Shown here piece by piece: positions 1 through 23,579 of a stretch of 64,000 bases of DNA. The DNA comes from Cacajao melanocephalus (lineage: Eukaryota > Chordata > Mammalia > Primates > Pitheciidae), in the NCBI GenBank assembly GCA_963573385.1, contig CAUYLG010044418.1, positions 62,001-126,000 on the forward strand. Reading direction: 5' to 3'. Positions within the stretch are counted from its first letter, which is position 1. Each line of letters starts with the position of its first letter. The notes under the pieces were generated by a model, which worked only from the letters and a program-made list of their open reading frames with translations, was not told the DNA's origin and did no database searches. The position numbers were made by a program, and so were the translations under genes.

Positions 1-80
1 GGAGGCAGAGATTGTAGTGAGCTGAGATCATGCCATTGCACTCCAGCCTGGGTGACAGGGTGAAACTCTGTCTCGGTGGC
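1..80 (+). repeat. Alu, 3' end only
   Basis: Right-arm end of an Alu (GCACTCCAGCCTGGGTGACA) cut by the window edge; its tail is a G-rich rather than A-rich stretch. Confidence 0.85.
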
Positions 81-153
81 GGGGGTCGGGGGGAAGCTCA
101 CTAAAGCCTTTGAGATCTTGCCAAATAGTCATCTTAAAAGTCTACACTTTTCT

Positions 154-547
<394 letters not shown>

Positions 548-599
548 TCATGTCTCATTTCTGACCACTGACAATTACTTTCTGATTTTATTATTAGAA

Positions 600-726
600 T
601 TTTTTTAAAGAGATGGGGGTCTCACTGTGTTGCCCAGGCTGTTCTTGAACTCCTGGCTTTAAGTGATCCTCCTACCTCAGCTTCCTAAGTAGCTGAGACT
701 ATAGGTATACACCACTGCACCCAGCT
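600..726 (-). repeat. Alu monomer (FLAM/AluJ-like)
   Basis: Single-arm, diverged element reading TTGCCCAGGCTGTTCTTGAA to ACTGCACCCAGC. Confidence 0.7.
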
Positions 727-788
727 TATTACTAGAATTATGGACCTAACTGGCTCTGATTGACTTCTGTAGGTTTCTTTTTCTTTCT

Positions 789-1099
<311 letters not shown>

Positions 1100-1488
1100 T
1101 AGGTTTCTAAGCATTCTGTCCTTTCTCTTTAAGATATTCTAAAGAACATGCAGTTCAGAGGAGTCTGTTATGCTATGGCTGTGGGAATATGCTCATTTGG
1201 GTGTAATCACTCAGGGATGTTTGTCCAAAAAGTCACAGTTTGATGGCCTGACCATCTGGTTCTGTTCTAAAGTTGGGAAGCTCCAGAGATGTACACTATT
1301 GTGCCCTAATATAATATGCTTTTCCAGGGTCAGCATGGATGAAGGACTCCAAGCAAAGCTCGATGGGGGCGGGGCCTGGTCCCTAGGGAACTTCCCTTCA
1401 CCTCTACCCTCCTGCCTCTCCCTAGACACCAGATAACTTGTGTAATTCCTGCCATCTAAGAGCTGAATAAAAAGACCCCTTATTCAAC

Positions 1489-1792
1489 TTTTTTTTTTTT
1501 TTTTTTTTTTTAAGATGGAGTATCACTCTGTCGCCCAGGCTAGAGTACAATGGTGCGATTTCAGCTCACTGCAACCTCCACCTCTTGGGTTCAAGTGATT
1601 TTCCTGCCTCAGACTCCTAAGTAACTGGGACTACGGGTGTAAGCTACCATGTCCAGCTAATTTTTGTATTTTTAATAGAGACAGGGTTTCACTGTTGGCT
1701 AGGCTAGTCTCCAACTCCTGACCTCAGGTGATCTGCCCACCTTGGCCTACCAAAGTGCTGGGATTACAAGCATGAGCCATAACGCCCAGCCA
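1489..1792 (-). repeat. Alu, full length
   Basis: Begins with a long poly-T; the flanking CTTATTCAAC repeat on both sides is the target-site duplication. Confidence 0.93.
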
Positions 1793-2767
1793 CTTATTCA
1801 ACCTTGAATGCAGGGGAAGTTGCCCTTCCTCCACCTCCCAGGACTACAGACAGCCCCAGGCCTTGCTGAGCGTCTCCTGCTATTTCATAAGCCATGATTT
1901 CATGATCCTCCCCCAGGAGTCAGTGTTTTTCCAAAGTACTGACCCTTTTCTCTAGGGCTGAGGCAAGCCTCAGTGGAGCAGCTCAAGGAGGCTTCTGGAA
2001 TGTACTGGGTGGCTCCAATCCCTGCCTGCTGCTGGTGCTTGGGCCTGATTTAGTACCTTGCTCCCAGCTGTCACACCACATGTCAGCCTCTGCATCAATC
2101 CCCCAAAGCTCCCATCTCCATCCAAAGCATTGCCTGGTTCTGTTGGCTCTAAAAGGTCCTAACCAGGGCCCTCCAAGAATTTCCTAGGCCAAGGTCTGAG
2201 GCCCAGCCCACCAACCCCAGAGAGCTCTGTCATCCCCTCCTAACCTGGTCAATCTTCTAGCCCTGGAGGATTATAAACATCTACCTGTCCCCACTCTACT
2301 GCTCTGAATCCTCCTTTCCTCCTAGAACCGTCCCCAGATAGACGCTGAGGGCCCCAGTCTTATCAGTGCTCCCTGGAAGGGCTCACAGGCCTCTCAAAGC
2401 TCACACAGGGCACACCTCCAGCAGTGCCTACAGCCCTGCCCATGCCAGGCTGGCTCGACTGTTTCTCATACCAGACAGGCCTTTCTCTAGACAAGTGTGC
2501 TCCTCTGCTGTCCTTTAGGCTAACTCCCACAAACCCTTAAGACTCAAAGCAGGCATAATTGCCTCCTAGACACCTGTGTCCTCGCCTCCTTCCCCCCGAC
2601 GGGTTAGCTGCCCCTTTTCATGGCTCCCAGATAAACCGTCATCCATCACTGTCCTGACCCTTCGCTTTCATATAATTGTTTATGTACCTGTCTCCCTGAC
2701 AGGCTTGTGAGCAGCTCAAAGACAGAGGCTGTGTCTCATTGTCTCTTTTCACTACTGGAAAGCTGTG
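1793..2767. other. Unique intronic sequence, ARHGAP1 intron 3
   Basis: About 1 kb of C/T-rich sequence with no conserved open frame, splice-bounded exon or recognised repeat. Confidence 0.6.
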
Positions 2768-3055
2768 ATTTTTTTTTTTTTTTTTTTTGAGATAGAGTCT
2801 CATCCTGTCACCCAGGCTGGAGTGCAGTGGTGCAGCTGTAGCTCACTGCAGCCTGTAACTCCCACGCCCAAACAATCCTCCTGCTTTAGCCTCCCACATC
2901 CTGAGTAGCCAGCACTACAGGCACATGCCACCCCACCTGCTTAATTAAAAACACTTTTTTGAGACAGGATCTTGCTATGTTGCCCAGACTAGTCTTGAAC
3001 TCCTGCCTCAGCTTTCCCAGTAGCGGGGATTACAGGTGCACACCAGGGCACCTGC
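2768..3055 (-). repeat. Diverged Alu, two arms (AluJ-like)
   Basis: Left part 2768-2945 and a second arm 2946-3055 with many substitutions. Confidence 0.75.
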
Positions 3056-3163
3056 AGTCTCCAGTACTGGTCCGGTATCCTGCACGTGGCAGATATTCAA
3101 TACGTTTTGGTAGCCTGCACAAAATCACAGGTCACCATGGTTCTAGTACTATTTCTGTGTTTG

Positions 3164-3388
3164 TTCTTTTTTCTTTTTTTTTTTTTAAGACCAAGTCTCT
3201 AGGATTTGGCAAAAAAGGGGGGAAAAAAAAGGACCATGTCTCTGTCATCCAGGCTGGAGTGCAGTGGTGTGATCTGGGCTCACTGCAACCTCCCTCTCCT
3301 GAGTTCAAGCAGTTCTCTTGCCTCAGCCTCCCAAGTAGCAGGGACTATAGGCGTATGCCAGCACACCTGGTTAATTTTTGTTTTTTGT
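3164..3388 (-). repeat. Alu, truncated
   Basis: Right arm on the minus strand, cut at GTTAATTTTTG where the next Alu begins; its poly-T has been rearranged into an AAAAAAGGGGGGAAAAAAAA tract. Confidence 0.8.
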
Positions 3389-3679
<291 letters not shown>

Positions 3680-3814
3680 TTAATTTTTGTATTTTTAGTA
3701 GACACAGGGTTTCAGCATGTTAACCGGGGGGGTCTCGAACTCCTGACCTCAGATGATCCATGCCTCAGCCTCCCAAAGTGCTGGAATTACAGGCATGAGC
3801 CACAGTGCCTGGCC
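3680..3814 (-). repeat. Alu fragment (left arm)
   Basis: Probably the remainder of the 3164-3388 element, separated from it by the nested insertion. Confidence 0.8.
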
Positions 3815-4626
3815 TCTGTGTTTGTTCTTGATTATGCTTTGGTTACAGGTCAGACTGCTTCAGACAGTGAGTTTCCCAAAGCTCAGGACAGAAATTCACC
3901 AGATTTGCAAGTAGAGAATCTTCTACCAGCCTGTCTGAAGAGGAGGTGCAGTTCCATCCCGGCAGGTCTGTTTTAAAGGAGCAGGTGGCACCTGCTCTCT
4001 TTCATACCCTAGCCTAGATCCTGAGGTGCTGAGATCCCCCGAGGCCAGTTTGTGGTGGCTCTGAGGCTACCTGCCTGCTCTGATTCACTTCCCACTGGCT
4101 CTGACAGTGGAAGGAAAAGCAGACTAGCAGGGGCCAGGGACAAAGGGTTAGACTGGCAAGCCCAGCCTCACTACAGTCCGGAGCTTCAGAAACCCCTGGG
4201 ATGCCTACCACCAGCCTGGGGAGAGGGGGCCTCATCTGCCTACCTCCTTCTAAGCAGAGGAAATGCCCTGGATATGGGGGAAATGCTGGAAGATCACGGG
4301 GGCTTCCAAAAGAATCTTTCCTTCCAGTCTGTGAGTCCCCACACCTCACACCTGCTCTGGCAGCAAGGCAGGCCTCATTGGCTGGCAGATTTCAGGATTC
4401 AGCTGGGGTAGAAAGTCTGAGGGCCCTGGCTCTGGAATTTAAGAAGTAGCAACTGGTTAGGGACGCTGCTGGGGTGTGGGCTGGAGGCCTGTGGTGCCAT
4501 CTCTCAGCTGGCCGCGGCACTTTGTAAATGGGAAGCTTTAGGTTCTCAACCAGTCTCCACTAATGCACTCAGCAAATGCAGCACCTCCATGATGTTATAT
4601 GACAAATATTACAAGCATGTGCACTT
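3815..4626. other. Unique intronic sequence, ARHGAP1 intron 3
   Basis: Open frames here on both strands overlap each other and have no splice support or family resemblance. I see no gene. Confidence 0.6.
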
Positions 4627-4794
4627 TTTTTTTTGAGACGGAGTCTCGCTCTGTCACCCAGGCTGGAGTGAAGTGGCATGATCTCTGCTCACTGCAATTT
4701 CCACCTCCTGGATTCAAGCAATTCTGATCTCATGATCTACATGCCTCAGCCTCCCAAAGTGCTGGGATTACAGGCGTGAGCCACTGCGTCTGGC
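4627..4794 (-). repeat. Alu with internal deletion
   Basis: The middle is missing: CAATTCTGATCTCATGATCT joins one arm to the end of the other. Confidence 0.85.
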
Positions 4795-7293
<2,499 letters not shown>

Positions 7294-7478
7294 CGAGTCT
7301 GTGCTTTTAAAGAACAGTGTATGCGCTCAGGAGCTCTGGGCCAGGTGTCAGACTGCAGGTGTCAGACTGCAGGGTGGGCCCAGCCTATGTCCCCAGGTTC
7401 TTCCCCTGTGGTGTGAGGGGCTGACTTCCAGAAGCCAGGAGCTCTGTGGGTTAAGAAAATAGCGCTGGGTGTACTCAC

Positions 7479-7574
7479 CTGCCACCTCTACAATCTGGTG
7501 CCGGGCGATGTCATAGTACGGGTCATCCCACTTCAGGTGTGTCACAGGTTCTGGGGAGCTGCTTTTGGAGTCAT
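7479..7574 (-). CDS. ARHGAP1: ARHGAP1 exon 3: residues 45-76
   Basis: 96-nt exon between an acceptor (CCTCAG|ATGACT) and a strong donor (GGCAG|GTGAGTAC). It starts and ends in phase 1, so it fits the preceding exon. It encodes DDSKSSSPEP followed by VTHLKWDDPYYDIARHQIVE, the serine-rich linker and the beginning of the Sec14/BCH region. Past the donor, the genomic frame diverges from the known protein, which confirms the boundary. Confidence 0.93.
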
Positions 7575-7792
7575 CTGAGGAACACAGCAAGGTCAGGGGA
7601 CAAGCCAGGGGGCTGGCACCACACTCTGCCCAAGAGGCATGCCATCTGGCCCTTCCCCCAGTAAGGCTCGTGCTCCCAGCCCAACCCTGGGACTGGTCTG
7701 CCCCGTCCTGCCCTCCTGGCATCTCCCTTCAGCAGGAGGGATGTGTCCCCCTCTAAAGCACTTATAGCTGCCTGAGACCGGACACAGCCCAC

Positions 7793-7962
7793 CTGACTTG
7801 GGGAAGTCAGGCATTTCATCCGAGGGCCAGTTCTTCTCATCAATGGAGGCCAGCTTCAGCTGGTTCAGAGCCTCGCTGGTGTCATCCAAGGTCAGGTCGT
7901 CCTGCAGCTCTGAGAGCGGATCCATGGCCAAGCCCGTCCCCCACAGCCTCACCCTGCAGAAC
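7793..7962 (-). CDS. ARHGAP1: ARHGAP1 exon 2: start codon and residues 1-44
   Basis: The start ATG reads on the minus strand from 7925 to 7923. Coding part 7925-7793 is 133 nt, giving 44 residues (MDPLSELQDD to DFPKS) plus one base, and ends at a consensus donor (TCAG|GTGGGC). The segment is acidic and probably unstructured, ahead of the Sec14-like domain. The acceptor is ambiguous: AG dinucleotides suit an exon start at 7962 or, 12 nt further upstream, at 7974. Both lie in the 5' UTR, so the protein is unaffected. The open frame continues upstream to other ATGs, but those are in intron sequence. Confidence 0.93.
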
Positions 7963-7974
7963 CTGAAGAGAAAC

Positions 7975-9939
7975 CTGGGAGAGAGGAGAACAGGCGGCAA
8001 GTCAGTGACCTGTGCATCCTCTACTACGTGCCCTCCTGCCCCCACTCTTCTTTCTCCTAGGCTCCCTGTCCCTTTTCCTCAACACTCCTCATCCCCACCA
8101 AGAGCTCCACATAGCTCTGGGTTCTCCTGGCTCCATGGCTCAGGCGTGTTGCCAGAAAAGGCAGCTGGGGCAGAGGATGGCACAGCTCGGCGCCTCCCTC
8201 CAGGTCCTGCAGCTGGAGAGGGAAGAGCCGTGCCAGGTCCTGTGCCGCCTGCCACCCAGCTGGCTCAGTGCTGCAGTCCCAGCTGCAAAGGGCACAGGTC
8301 CATGCCTCTCTCCTCAGGGGACCTGGAGCACAGAAGCCTCCCAGACTCCAGCAGTTACAGGGGTAGAAATGTTGTAAGAATCTAAAGAACATAGGGGTCG
8401 GGTCTCCAAACCCATCCCATGCCTGAAAAAAGTCATCTGTGGTCTTGGCCACTCCATCCCTCATTCTTGGCCCAGGGGAGAGGAGGGAGCCGGAGACTAC
8501 AGGGTCCCAGAAAAAAAAAATGGCTATGATTGAGGGGCCCAGCTGGGTTTGCCCCAGGACAGGAAGTAGCAACAGGGGATGGAATCGCCTGACAGTCATC
8601 ACAGACAGTCTGCAGGCTCCTAGGGACTTCCAAGCCCACTCTTACTCTGCAGAGCACTCCTGACATCAGTTTCAAGGTGGAAAGGTCGATCGCCCTAAGG
8701 ATTGGAGGGCGCAGATGGGAAAAGGGGATGCTCGTGATGTTTGGAGTGCTAAGATGAGGAGGTGGCTGGAGGAACAGCAGCTCCAGCAGGCATGGGGCAG
8801 CGCCGACCACCAAGCCGGGTTTCTCCAGGCCTGGAATCTGGCCAGAAGGCTGCAGCCATATGCAGCCTGGATGTAGGTACCTCTGCCCTCAGCCCTAACG
8901 GGAAGCAACTCCCTCTCCTGCCACAAGCTCCCCACATGGGTGAGGGAGGGGGGGTTTCAGTTCAACCTATTCAGTCTAACCCCAGGGAAGAGGCTGCTCC
9001 ACGTCCAGCTGCATTCCTGGAGTCCAAAACTGACATATATGGTCAGAGAATCAGCAGGGCAGATAAGGAGAGCAGACAAGGCCTGGGGTGGGCAGGAAGA
9101 AGAGGGGGAGAGCTGCCACCCCGGAGCCACAGACTCCAGGCTCTGAGGCCACTTGACAGCCTCCCGAACATATCACATCACAGCCAAGGGCCCTGGCTGG
9201 TGAGCCCTCTCCCTGTGCCTAGCAACAGGCACCGTATCACCAGGGCAACCACACAGATTCAGTGGTAATGCTGTTTCATGCTCCTAAGCCAAAGCCAACC
9301 AGCCAAAACAGCCAAAAAACCCTCTTCTTCCTCTCCCTTGCCCTGTCCCCCGGCCTCATCCACTACCACTGCTTATCATCAAAATATAATCCCTTCCAAA
9401 GAACGGAGAAGGATGATCCCTCACAGTAGGAATGCATTTCTCTCAGTGACGCCACGCCCAGCTCCCTCACTCCCCTTCAGCCTTCAACCCTTCAACACTC
9501 CAATATCTACATGCTCCTCTGTGCCATCCAGCCAGAAGGCTGTGGCGGCTGCCTTCCATAGTGACCTCCAGCAGGGGAATAAAGACAGAATCCAGCGCAA
9601 AGCAACCCCCTCTTGGCCAGAGCCTTCTCTCCATCCCTTCTGTTCAGCCTGTCACTGCCCAGGGAACAGGGGCTCCTTCGGCCCCACCCAAGCTATGCCA
9701 GAGACGTTTTTCTGCACACAGTAGGTGCTCGATGGCGTGAAATGATGAGGTAGTATGGAGAGCTAGATTATCATCTTGCCTAAGCTAGTGAGCTGCAAAG
9801 ATGCTGAGGAAGTCCTTTTCCTACTTGGGCCTAAATTTCCTCCTCTGTAGAGGCAACGGCGCCTCCCAGAAATGTTATTCTCCAGTGCTCGGAAATACTT
9901 TGTGCTGCAGTGAACAGCAGGATTAGAAGGAACAGATGG
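7975..9939. other. ARHGAP1 intron 1, unique part
   Basis: About 2 kb of Alu-free intron. Around 9770-9860 a weak MIR-like stretch is present. No exon supported. Confidence 0.55.
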
Positions 9940-11077
<1,138 letters not shown>

Positions 11078-11354
11078 TAGGAAGTTGTAGACTTTTCTGA
11101 AACTGGTAACATTTGCAGACGTTTTTCCGAAGAAAAGTTAGTAGATGCATGCAATATTAAGAGGTTCATACACCTTCTGAGAATCACCATTTAAGAACTT
11201 CTGGCCTATTCAGAATAACACCTGATACATAGTAGATGCTTTCATTTGTTGAATGACTGAACCAATTAATTCATCTGCTAAGTGAAGAAGGGAACGCATA
11301 CTTGTTGAGGGCCTATATAGGACCATGAACTGGGGACAGAAACTCAACCTCACA

Positions 11355-11480
11355 ATAGCACTGATGAGGCATGTTCTACTAAGCCCATTTTACAGTGAGG
11401 AAAGTGAGGACCAGAAAAAAATAAGCCAATTGCTGAGGGTCATACAACCAGCAGAGGCAGGGCTTTAATCCATATCTGTC
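11355..11480 (-). repeat. MIR relic
   Basis: Contains the MIR-type run CCCATTTTACAGTGAGGAAA and the following GGTCATACAACCAGCAGAGG. Confidence 0.65.
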
Positions 11481-11649
11481 TGTAGTGGTCTCTTCGCGAG
11501 GATCAGCACCTCAATAATTACCTAAGTGGCTGCCATTCATGCAATTCTCAAGGTTCAGAGAGGTGCCACAAAAGAGCAAACTAAAGCCTCTCCCCTAATC
11601 TTCTCTTTTACACAGAACATAGATAGCAACTTGAAATCATATTCTCTTG

Positions 11650-12232
<583 letters not shown>

Positions 12233-12797
12233 TCACATTCTCAGTATTGGAATCGGCCTCCTAGTTGCAGCTCCATAATTACAAAAATCCAAATCCCACC
12301 ACAATACAATAGCAATTACAACTCTCAACTACAATTATGTTTGCATCGAGCTTCACGGTTTACAAAGCCCATGTTGCGTTTTGCAAATTATCCCGTTTCA
12401 CAGATCAAGAAGTTGAACTGAAAGCGTGGCCTAATCGGTGGCAGGGAGGAATACTTCCCTCAAATTTCTTGTTCTTAGTGCTTTGCCAGATCAAATCTGG
12501 GAGTTTTCCCCCTCCTGCCAGCTTGCTGGATGACAGCGATCTGGCCTGGACTTTCCCCTGGGGAGTACTTTCCCCAGGAAGAAGGTAGCGAAAATGGTAA
12601 AGTCCTCTTACTGCAGGCGCCAAAATGGGGCAAAAACCCTGCAAGAAGGCCAGGCCTCTGAGCCCAATTCCACCCCCGTCCCCCTCCTCGGATCTGCTAG
12701 GGTCCTCCCCATCCGGACCCCATCCCTTCGGACGACCTGGCCAGCTCCTTTCCTTTCCCTGTCCCCACCCGGGGAGACCCCGCGGCCAGCAGCTCAC
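12233..12797. other. ARHGAP1 intron 1, promoter-proximal part
   Basis: A MIR/L2-like relic around 12330-12440, then a rising GC content towards the CpG block. No coding exon seen. Confidence 0.5.
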
Positions 12798-12960
12798 CGC
12801 ACTCGGGCACTGCTTCCTCTGCCACGCCTGTCAAAGCTCGGCAAACATCCGGCTCCGAGGTGTAACGGGAACCGCCCCCTCCCGCTCTCCTCGGTCCCCA
12901 ACCACTTCCGCCACACCTCCAACCCACTTCCGGCCCCAAACACGGCCTTTCCAGGAGCCC
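12798..12960 (-). other. ARHGAP1: ARHGAP1 probable non-coding exon 1 (5' UTR)
   Basis: On the minus strand a good donor (GTGCG|GTGAGCTG) ends an exon at 12798 inside the CpG-rich block between ARHGAP1 and ZNF408. The next exon upstream of the start codon must come from such a place, because no ATG in frame with the protein is needed here. The 5' end is only estimated; transcript data would be needed to place it. Confidence 0.55.
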
Positions 12961-13290
12961 CGCCCACTTCTTGCACTTGCCCGCCTAAGTGCCCACCTCG
13001 GGGATGTAACAGCATAACTGTCCGACTCGTCCCAAAAAGAGGTGGCTGGAACAATTAGTTCCGCTTTACTAGATACTCGAATCCCTGGAGGACCTCCGGA
13101 ATCCTAGGTTCGTACTTCTCTCGGACAGAATTGTGCCTCCCCAGTACTCCCAAACTCCCAGTCCTTTGCACCAATGAGGTCTGACTCTGAGGCTTCTTTC
13201 CTGAGAAGAAATTTGGAAGTCCATGACTGTTTCCTGGAGGAGCTGAGAAGAGGACGTTCACTTCCGGCGGGGGAGGCTTTCTGACCCGGA

Positions 13291-18771
<5,481 letters not shown>

Positions 18772-18795
18772 CGCCTTTGCCTTCTGACAAGGCTC

Positions 18796-18801
18796 TATAA
18801 A
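18796..18801 (+). terminator. ZNF408: ZNF408 probable poly(A) signal (TATAAA variant)
   Basis: TATAAA lies 25 nt after the stop codon, followed by a GU-rich stretch (TTGTTGTGTGTCTG) around 18815-18830. No AATAAA was seen nearby. This would give a very short 3' UTR. Confidence 0.55.
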
Positions 18802-18839
18802 GCCCTGTGCTTTCTTGTTGTGTGTCTGCATCTTCTTTC

Positions 18840-19494
18840 TTGGGGTTGCCTGGTAGGGATTAGTCTATGGTGAGAGACAGGTCAAGGACTTCCCTTCCTG
18901 CTTAGGAACCACCAAATCATGTTCCAAGCCTACTAGGTGAGACCTCTTCTGAAGTAGAGATCTTTGTGTTGACATCTGGTAGAGCTTGCTCTGCCTCCCT
19001 CTGTAGGAACGCCGCAGGGTGCGTGCTGGTGCAGGCACCCAGTGAGGCAGTGGTCATTGGCAGCGCTGCTGCTGCCTGAGTGCTTCACTCTGGGATGGTC
19101 TCACCCATGGAGCTCTTTGAGGACAGGCACTTCAATTTGGAAGCAAATTGAATGGCTTTTAACACTGAACACCTTGGGAGGTGGCTAGGGACAGATCTAT
19201 GCCCTCTGTGTGCCTAGTCTAAAGGCAGCCCTGTTCAGGGAAGGACATGTATTTTGCATCTACTGTGACCTGGACTGTGCTAGGTTCTGGGACACAGCTA
19301 TGAACATGGCAGTCAGAGGCAGTACCCTTTACCGATCCACCTATGCCAGCGGCAGGGAGGCAGAAATCACTGGATGAAAGTTGAAAGGGGCAGAGCTGGG
19401 TACTGTGAACTTGTTTAATAGGACAAATTAATGTGGCCTGGGGTGCCAGGGAAGATGTCCCCAAGAAGGATAATGCTCAGCCCTTACTGTGGAC
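18840..19494. other. ZNF408-F2 intergenic start
   Basis: No gene. From about 19240 the sequence resembles an L2 relic. Confidence 0.5.
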
Positions 19495-19645
19495 CAGTGC
19501 TTTATATAATCCTGATAACCCTGTGAGGTAGGAGGACTTTTTTTTTTTCCCCTACAGATCAGGAAACTGAGGAGCAAAGAGCTTTAAGTATCCTGCCCAC
19601 CCAAGTTCACGGTGCTATGAGTGGGTTGAGATTCCAGTCCACAGA
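19495..19645 (-). repeat. MIR relic
   Basis: CTACAGATCAGGAAACTGAG followed by GGAGCAAAGAG is the usual reverse MIR core. Confidence 0.65.
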
Positions 19646-19769
19646 ACCTCGCGCTGGAGTCAGGCTCTTCACTGCTGCACTCTCCTGCCCTGTGTTTCAG
19701 CTCTGGCTTGATGGATGTGGAGGTGGGAGGGAAGGTGGTGAGAGACTGGTAGGTCTGAGCTGCTGGGAC

Positions 19770-20110
19770 CAGCATGGCCAGGCGGGGGAAACACGAAGAG
19801 GGAGGAAGGCTAGATCACACAGGACCACGGTTCAGGAGTTTGGACTTTATTTTCAGGACATCGAGAAGCACTTTGAAGGGTTTTGAACAGGGGAATAACA
19901 GGATCAAAATTGTATTTGAAAAGACAACTAGGAAATGGATCGGAAAGCAAAGTGCAGTTGTGGGTAAGTCAATTAGGAGTCTGCAGGGTGGCTGGGAATA
20001 GGATGGTAGTTGTGGACATGTAGAGACATGGAATCATTCATCCAGCAGATGTTTACTAAGTGCTTCCTGAATGCAAGTTGTTTGGGATGTAGCAGTGACT
20101 GTTGTTTCTG
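19770..20110. repeat. L2-type relic
   Basis: TTTGGACTTTATTTTCAGG, GAAGGGTTTTGAACAGGG and ATGTTTACTAAGTGCTTCC are typical L2-derived phrases in mammals. Boundaries are loose. Confidence 0.5.
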
Positions 20111-20160
20111 TGTTCACATAGCTCACCTGGTGTGGAAAGAAAGATGACAAATTCATGTCA

Positions 20161-20438
<278 letters not shown>

Positions 20439-20750
20439 TGGGAGCAGGATTTACATACAGAAGGCAGTCAGCAAAGGCCTCTAACAGCAAGGCTTAAGCA
20501 GAGGCTTGAATAACAGAGAGGAGGATGTCGGGGAGGAGCTGGATTCTGAGCAGGGCACAGTGAGGACAAGCCCAGTGCGGACAGCAGGAGCCGGGAGACC
20601 AAGACAGAGCATGGGAGGCGATGAGGTCAGAGAGGTGCTGCGGAGGCTGGGGTAGGACTGTGTGGGGGTGGATATGTGTTAAGGAGACACAAGTGATACA
20701 ATTCAAACAGTGGAAAAGAGGGTGATCTGACTCAAGGTTTCTTTTCCTTT
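20439..20750. repeat. L2-type relic
   Basis: Continuation of the pre-Alu relic (AGGCTTGAATAACAGAGAGG); no gene. Confidence 0.4.
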
Positions 20751-20837
20751 TTTTTTTTTTTTTTACATTTTATTGTTTTTTGGTGGGGAGCAGAGGTGAG
20801 AGGAACCTCATAGCTAGGTTCTGCCAAAGCCCCGCCC

Positions 20838-21143
20838 ACTTTTTTTTTTTTTTTTTTTTGAGATGGAGATTTGCTCTGTCTCCAGGCTGGAGTGAAGTGG
20901 TGTAATCTTGGCTCACTGCAACATCCAGCCCCTGGGTTCAAGTGATCCTCCCACCTCAGCTCCTGACTAGCTGGGATTATAGGTGCCCGCCACCATGCCC
21001 GGCTAATTTTTGTATTTTTAGTGGAGACGGGGTTTCACCATGTTGACCAGGCTGGTCTTGAACTCCTGACCTCAAGTGATCCACCCACCTGCCTCAGCCT
21101 CCCAAAGTGCTTAGATTTTAGATGTGAGGCACCACGCTCAGCC
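20838..21143 (-). repeat. Alu, full length
   Basis: Poly-T 20840-20858 then both arms. Confidence 0.92.
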
Positions 21144-21697
21144 TCAAGGTTTCTGAAATAAGTAAGTAGGTATTGGTGGGACCTGGGATAATTATGATTT
21201 GGGTTTGGGATGAATTATGAGTTTGAAGTGCCTGTGGGAGGGACCACAGATAAGCAACTGGAAATACAAACCTGAGGAGGAAAGTTGGGGTTAGAGGGAG
21301 CATCACAGGAGTTCCTACCAAATAGGTGGTCACTGGGGCTGGGGGAGCCAGGGGAGAATCCTGTAGGGGGCAAGGGAAAACTTCCCTTTGCTCTCTGAAG
21401 ATTTGCTGAGAAAGTGACAAAAGGCAGATTAATAAGCAAATTAATAGAAAAGGCATACAGATACATTAGTGTGCACAGCAGTCTTACAAAATGTAAGATC
21501 TCAAATAAATGGTCAAATGGTTGACACCTTTATGCCATTTTGAGGGGGCTCAGAGCAGGGCCCAGAACAGTTTATGGTGGTGAATCAGGAAATGGAGGCC
21601 TGGCCAGCAGAGGGTCTCAGGATGTAAATGAAATGTCACAGGTAGCAGCCGTCAGAAGGGATAAATGTTTCCATCAGCCCTTTAAAGGTGTCAGACT
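21144..21697. other. Unique intergenic sequence
   Basis: No exon, RNA gene or clear repeat seen. Confidence 0.5.
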
Positions 21698-21973
<276 letters not shown>

Positions 21974-22081
21974 TTTCCATCTTAAAGGTGTCAGACTGTC
22001 AGTTAATCTTTTCTAGATCTGGACAAGGGAGGGCTCAGAGAAACCCTGACTGCATCCAAGTAGTGTTTTTGTTGTTTGTTT

Positions 22082-22343
22082 GTTTTGAGAGGCAGTCTCT
22101 CTTGTTGCCGAGGCTGGAGTGCAGTGGCGCGATCTTGGTTACTGCAACCTCCGCCTCCCGGGTTCGAGTGACTCTGCCTCAGCCTCCTGAGCAGCTGGGA
22201 TTACAGCCAGCACGCCTGGCTAATTCTTTGTATTTTTAGTAGAAACGAGGTTTCACCATGTTGGCCAGGCTGGTCTTGAGCTCCTGATCTCAAGTGATCC
22301 GCCTGCCTCGGCCTCCCAAAGTGCTGGGATTACTGCACCCGGC
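22082..22343 (-). repeat. Alu
   Basis: Slightly shortened at both arms. Confidence 0.9.
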
Positions 22344-22799
22344 TCCCTTCAGCTTTCTCTGCAGATGCCAATCTCCCCACACAGGACAGTTTTTCAGCTA
22401 TTGTATTTCCAGCCCTCCTGAATAGCCATCTTGAGCTATATTAAAGAATTATATTGTGGGGTGAAATATTTTGGTTTCCTTCAATGCAGAGAGAAGGGAG
22501 GAAGACCAAGGCCAGGGTGATCCAGTGCTTCAGATTCAGTGACAGGAGGTAGGCTCATCAGGGGACACTACAAATCAGCACCCAACAAAAGAGAAAAACC
22601 TACAAAGTGCGTGCCATTGAAGCTGATGGAAGAGTTTCCACAAGGGAGGATGTGGTCAGCAATGTCCATTGCTGTTGAGAGAGCTGAAGTTTCTGGAAGT
22701 CACTGGCAAGCCGAGAGCTGTGGGAAGCCAAATGGAATTCCCTTAAGGGGCGGGAGGCAAGAGAGATGGTAAAAACAGACTTGCTTGTTTTATACCTCT
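22344..22799. other. Unique intergenic sequence
   Basis: No gene seen. Confidence 0.45.
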
Positions 22800-22903
22800 A
22801 CTGTCCTGCAAAATAGGAATTGTGGTCACTGTTTTACAGGTAATGAAACTAAGGCTCAGAGAGGACGCCAAGATGACACTGTCAGCCAGAGGCAAAGCCA
22901 GGA
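22800..22903 (-). repeat. MIR relic
   Basis: GTTTTACAGGTAATGAAACT then AAGGCTCAGAGAGGA; cut by the Alu block that follows and resumed after it near 23532. Confidence 0.6.
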
Positions 22904-23531
<628 letters not shown>

Positions 23532-23579
23532 GAAAGCCAGTATTCTAATATGGGTGGTTTTCTGGCTTCCCGGCGTTTG

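Noticed and set aside
1211..1470. AATAAA near 1466 as a gene end
   Set aside because: It lies inside ARHGAP1 intron 3 on the opposite strand to the gene, with no transcript evidence.
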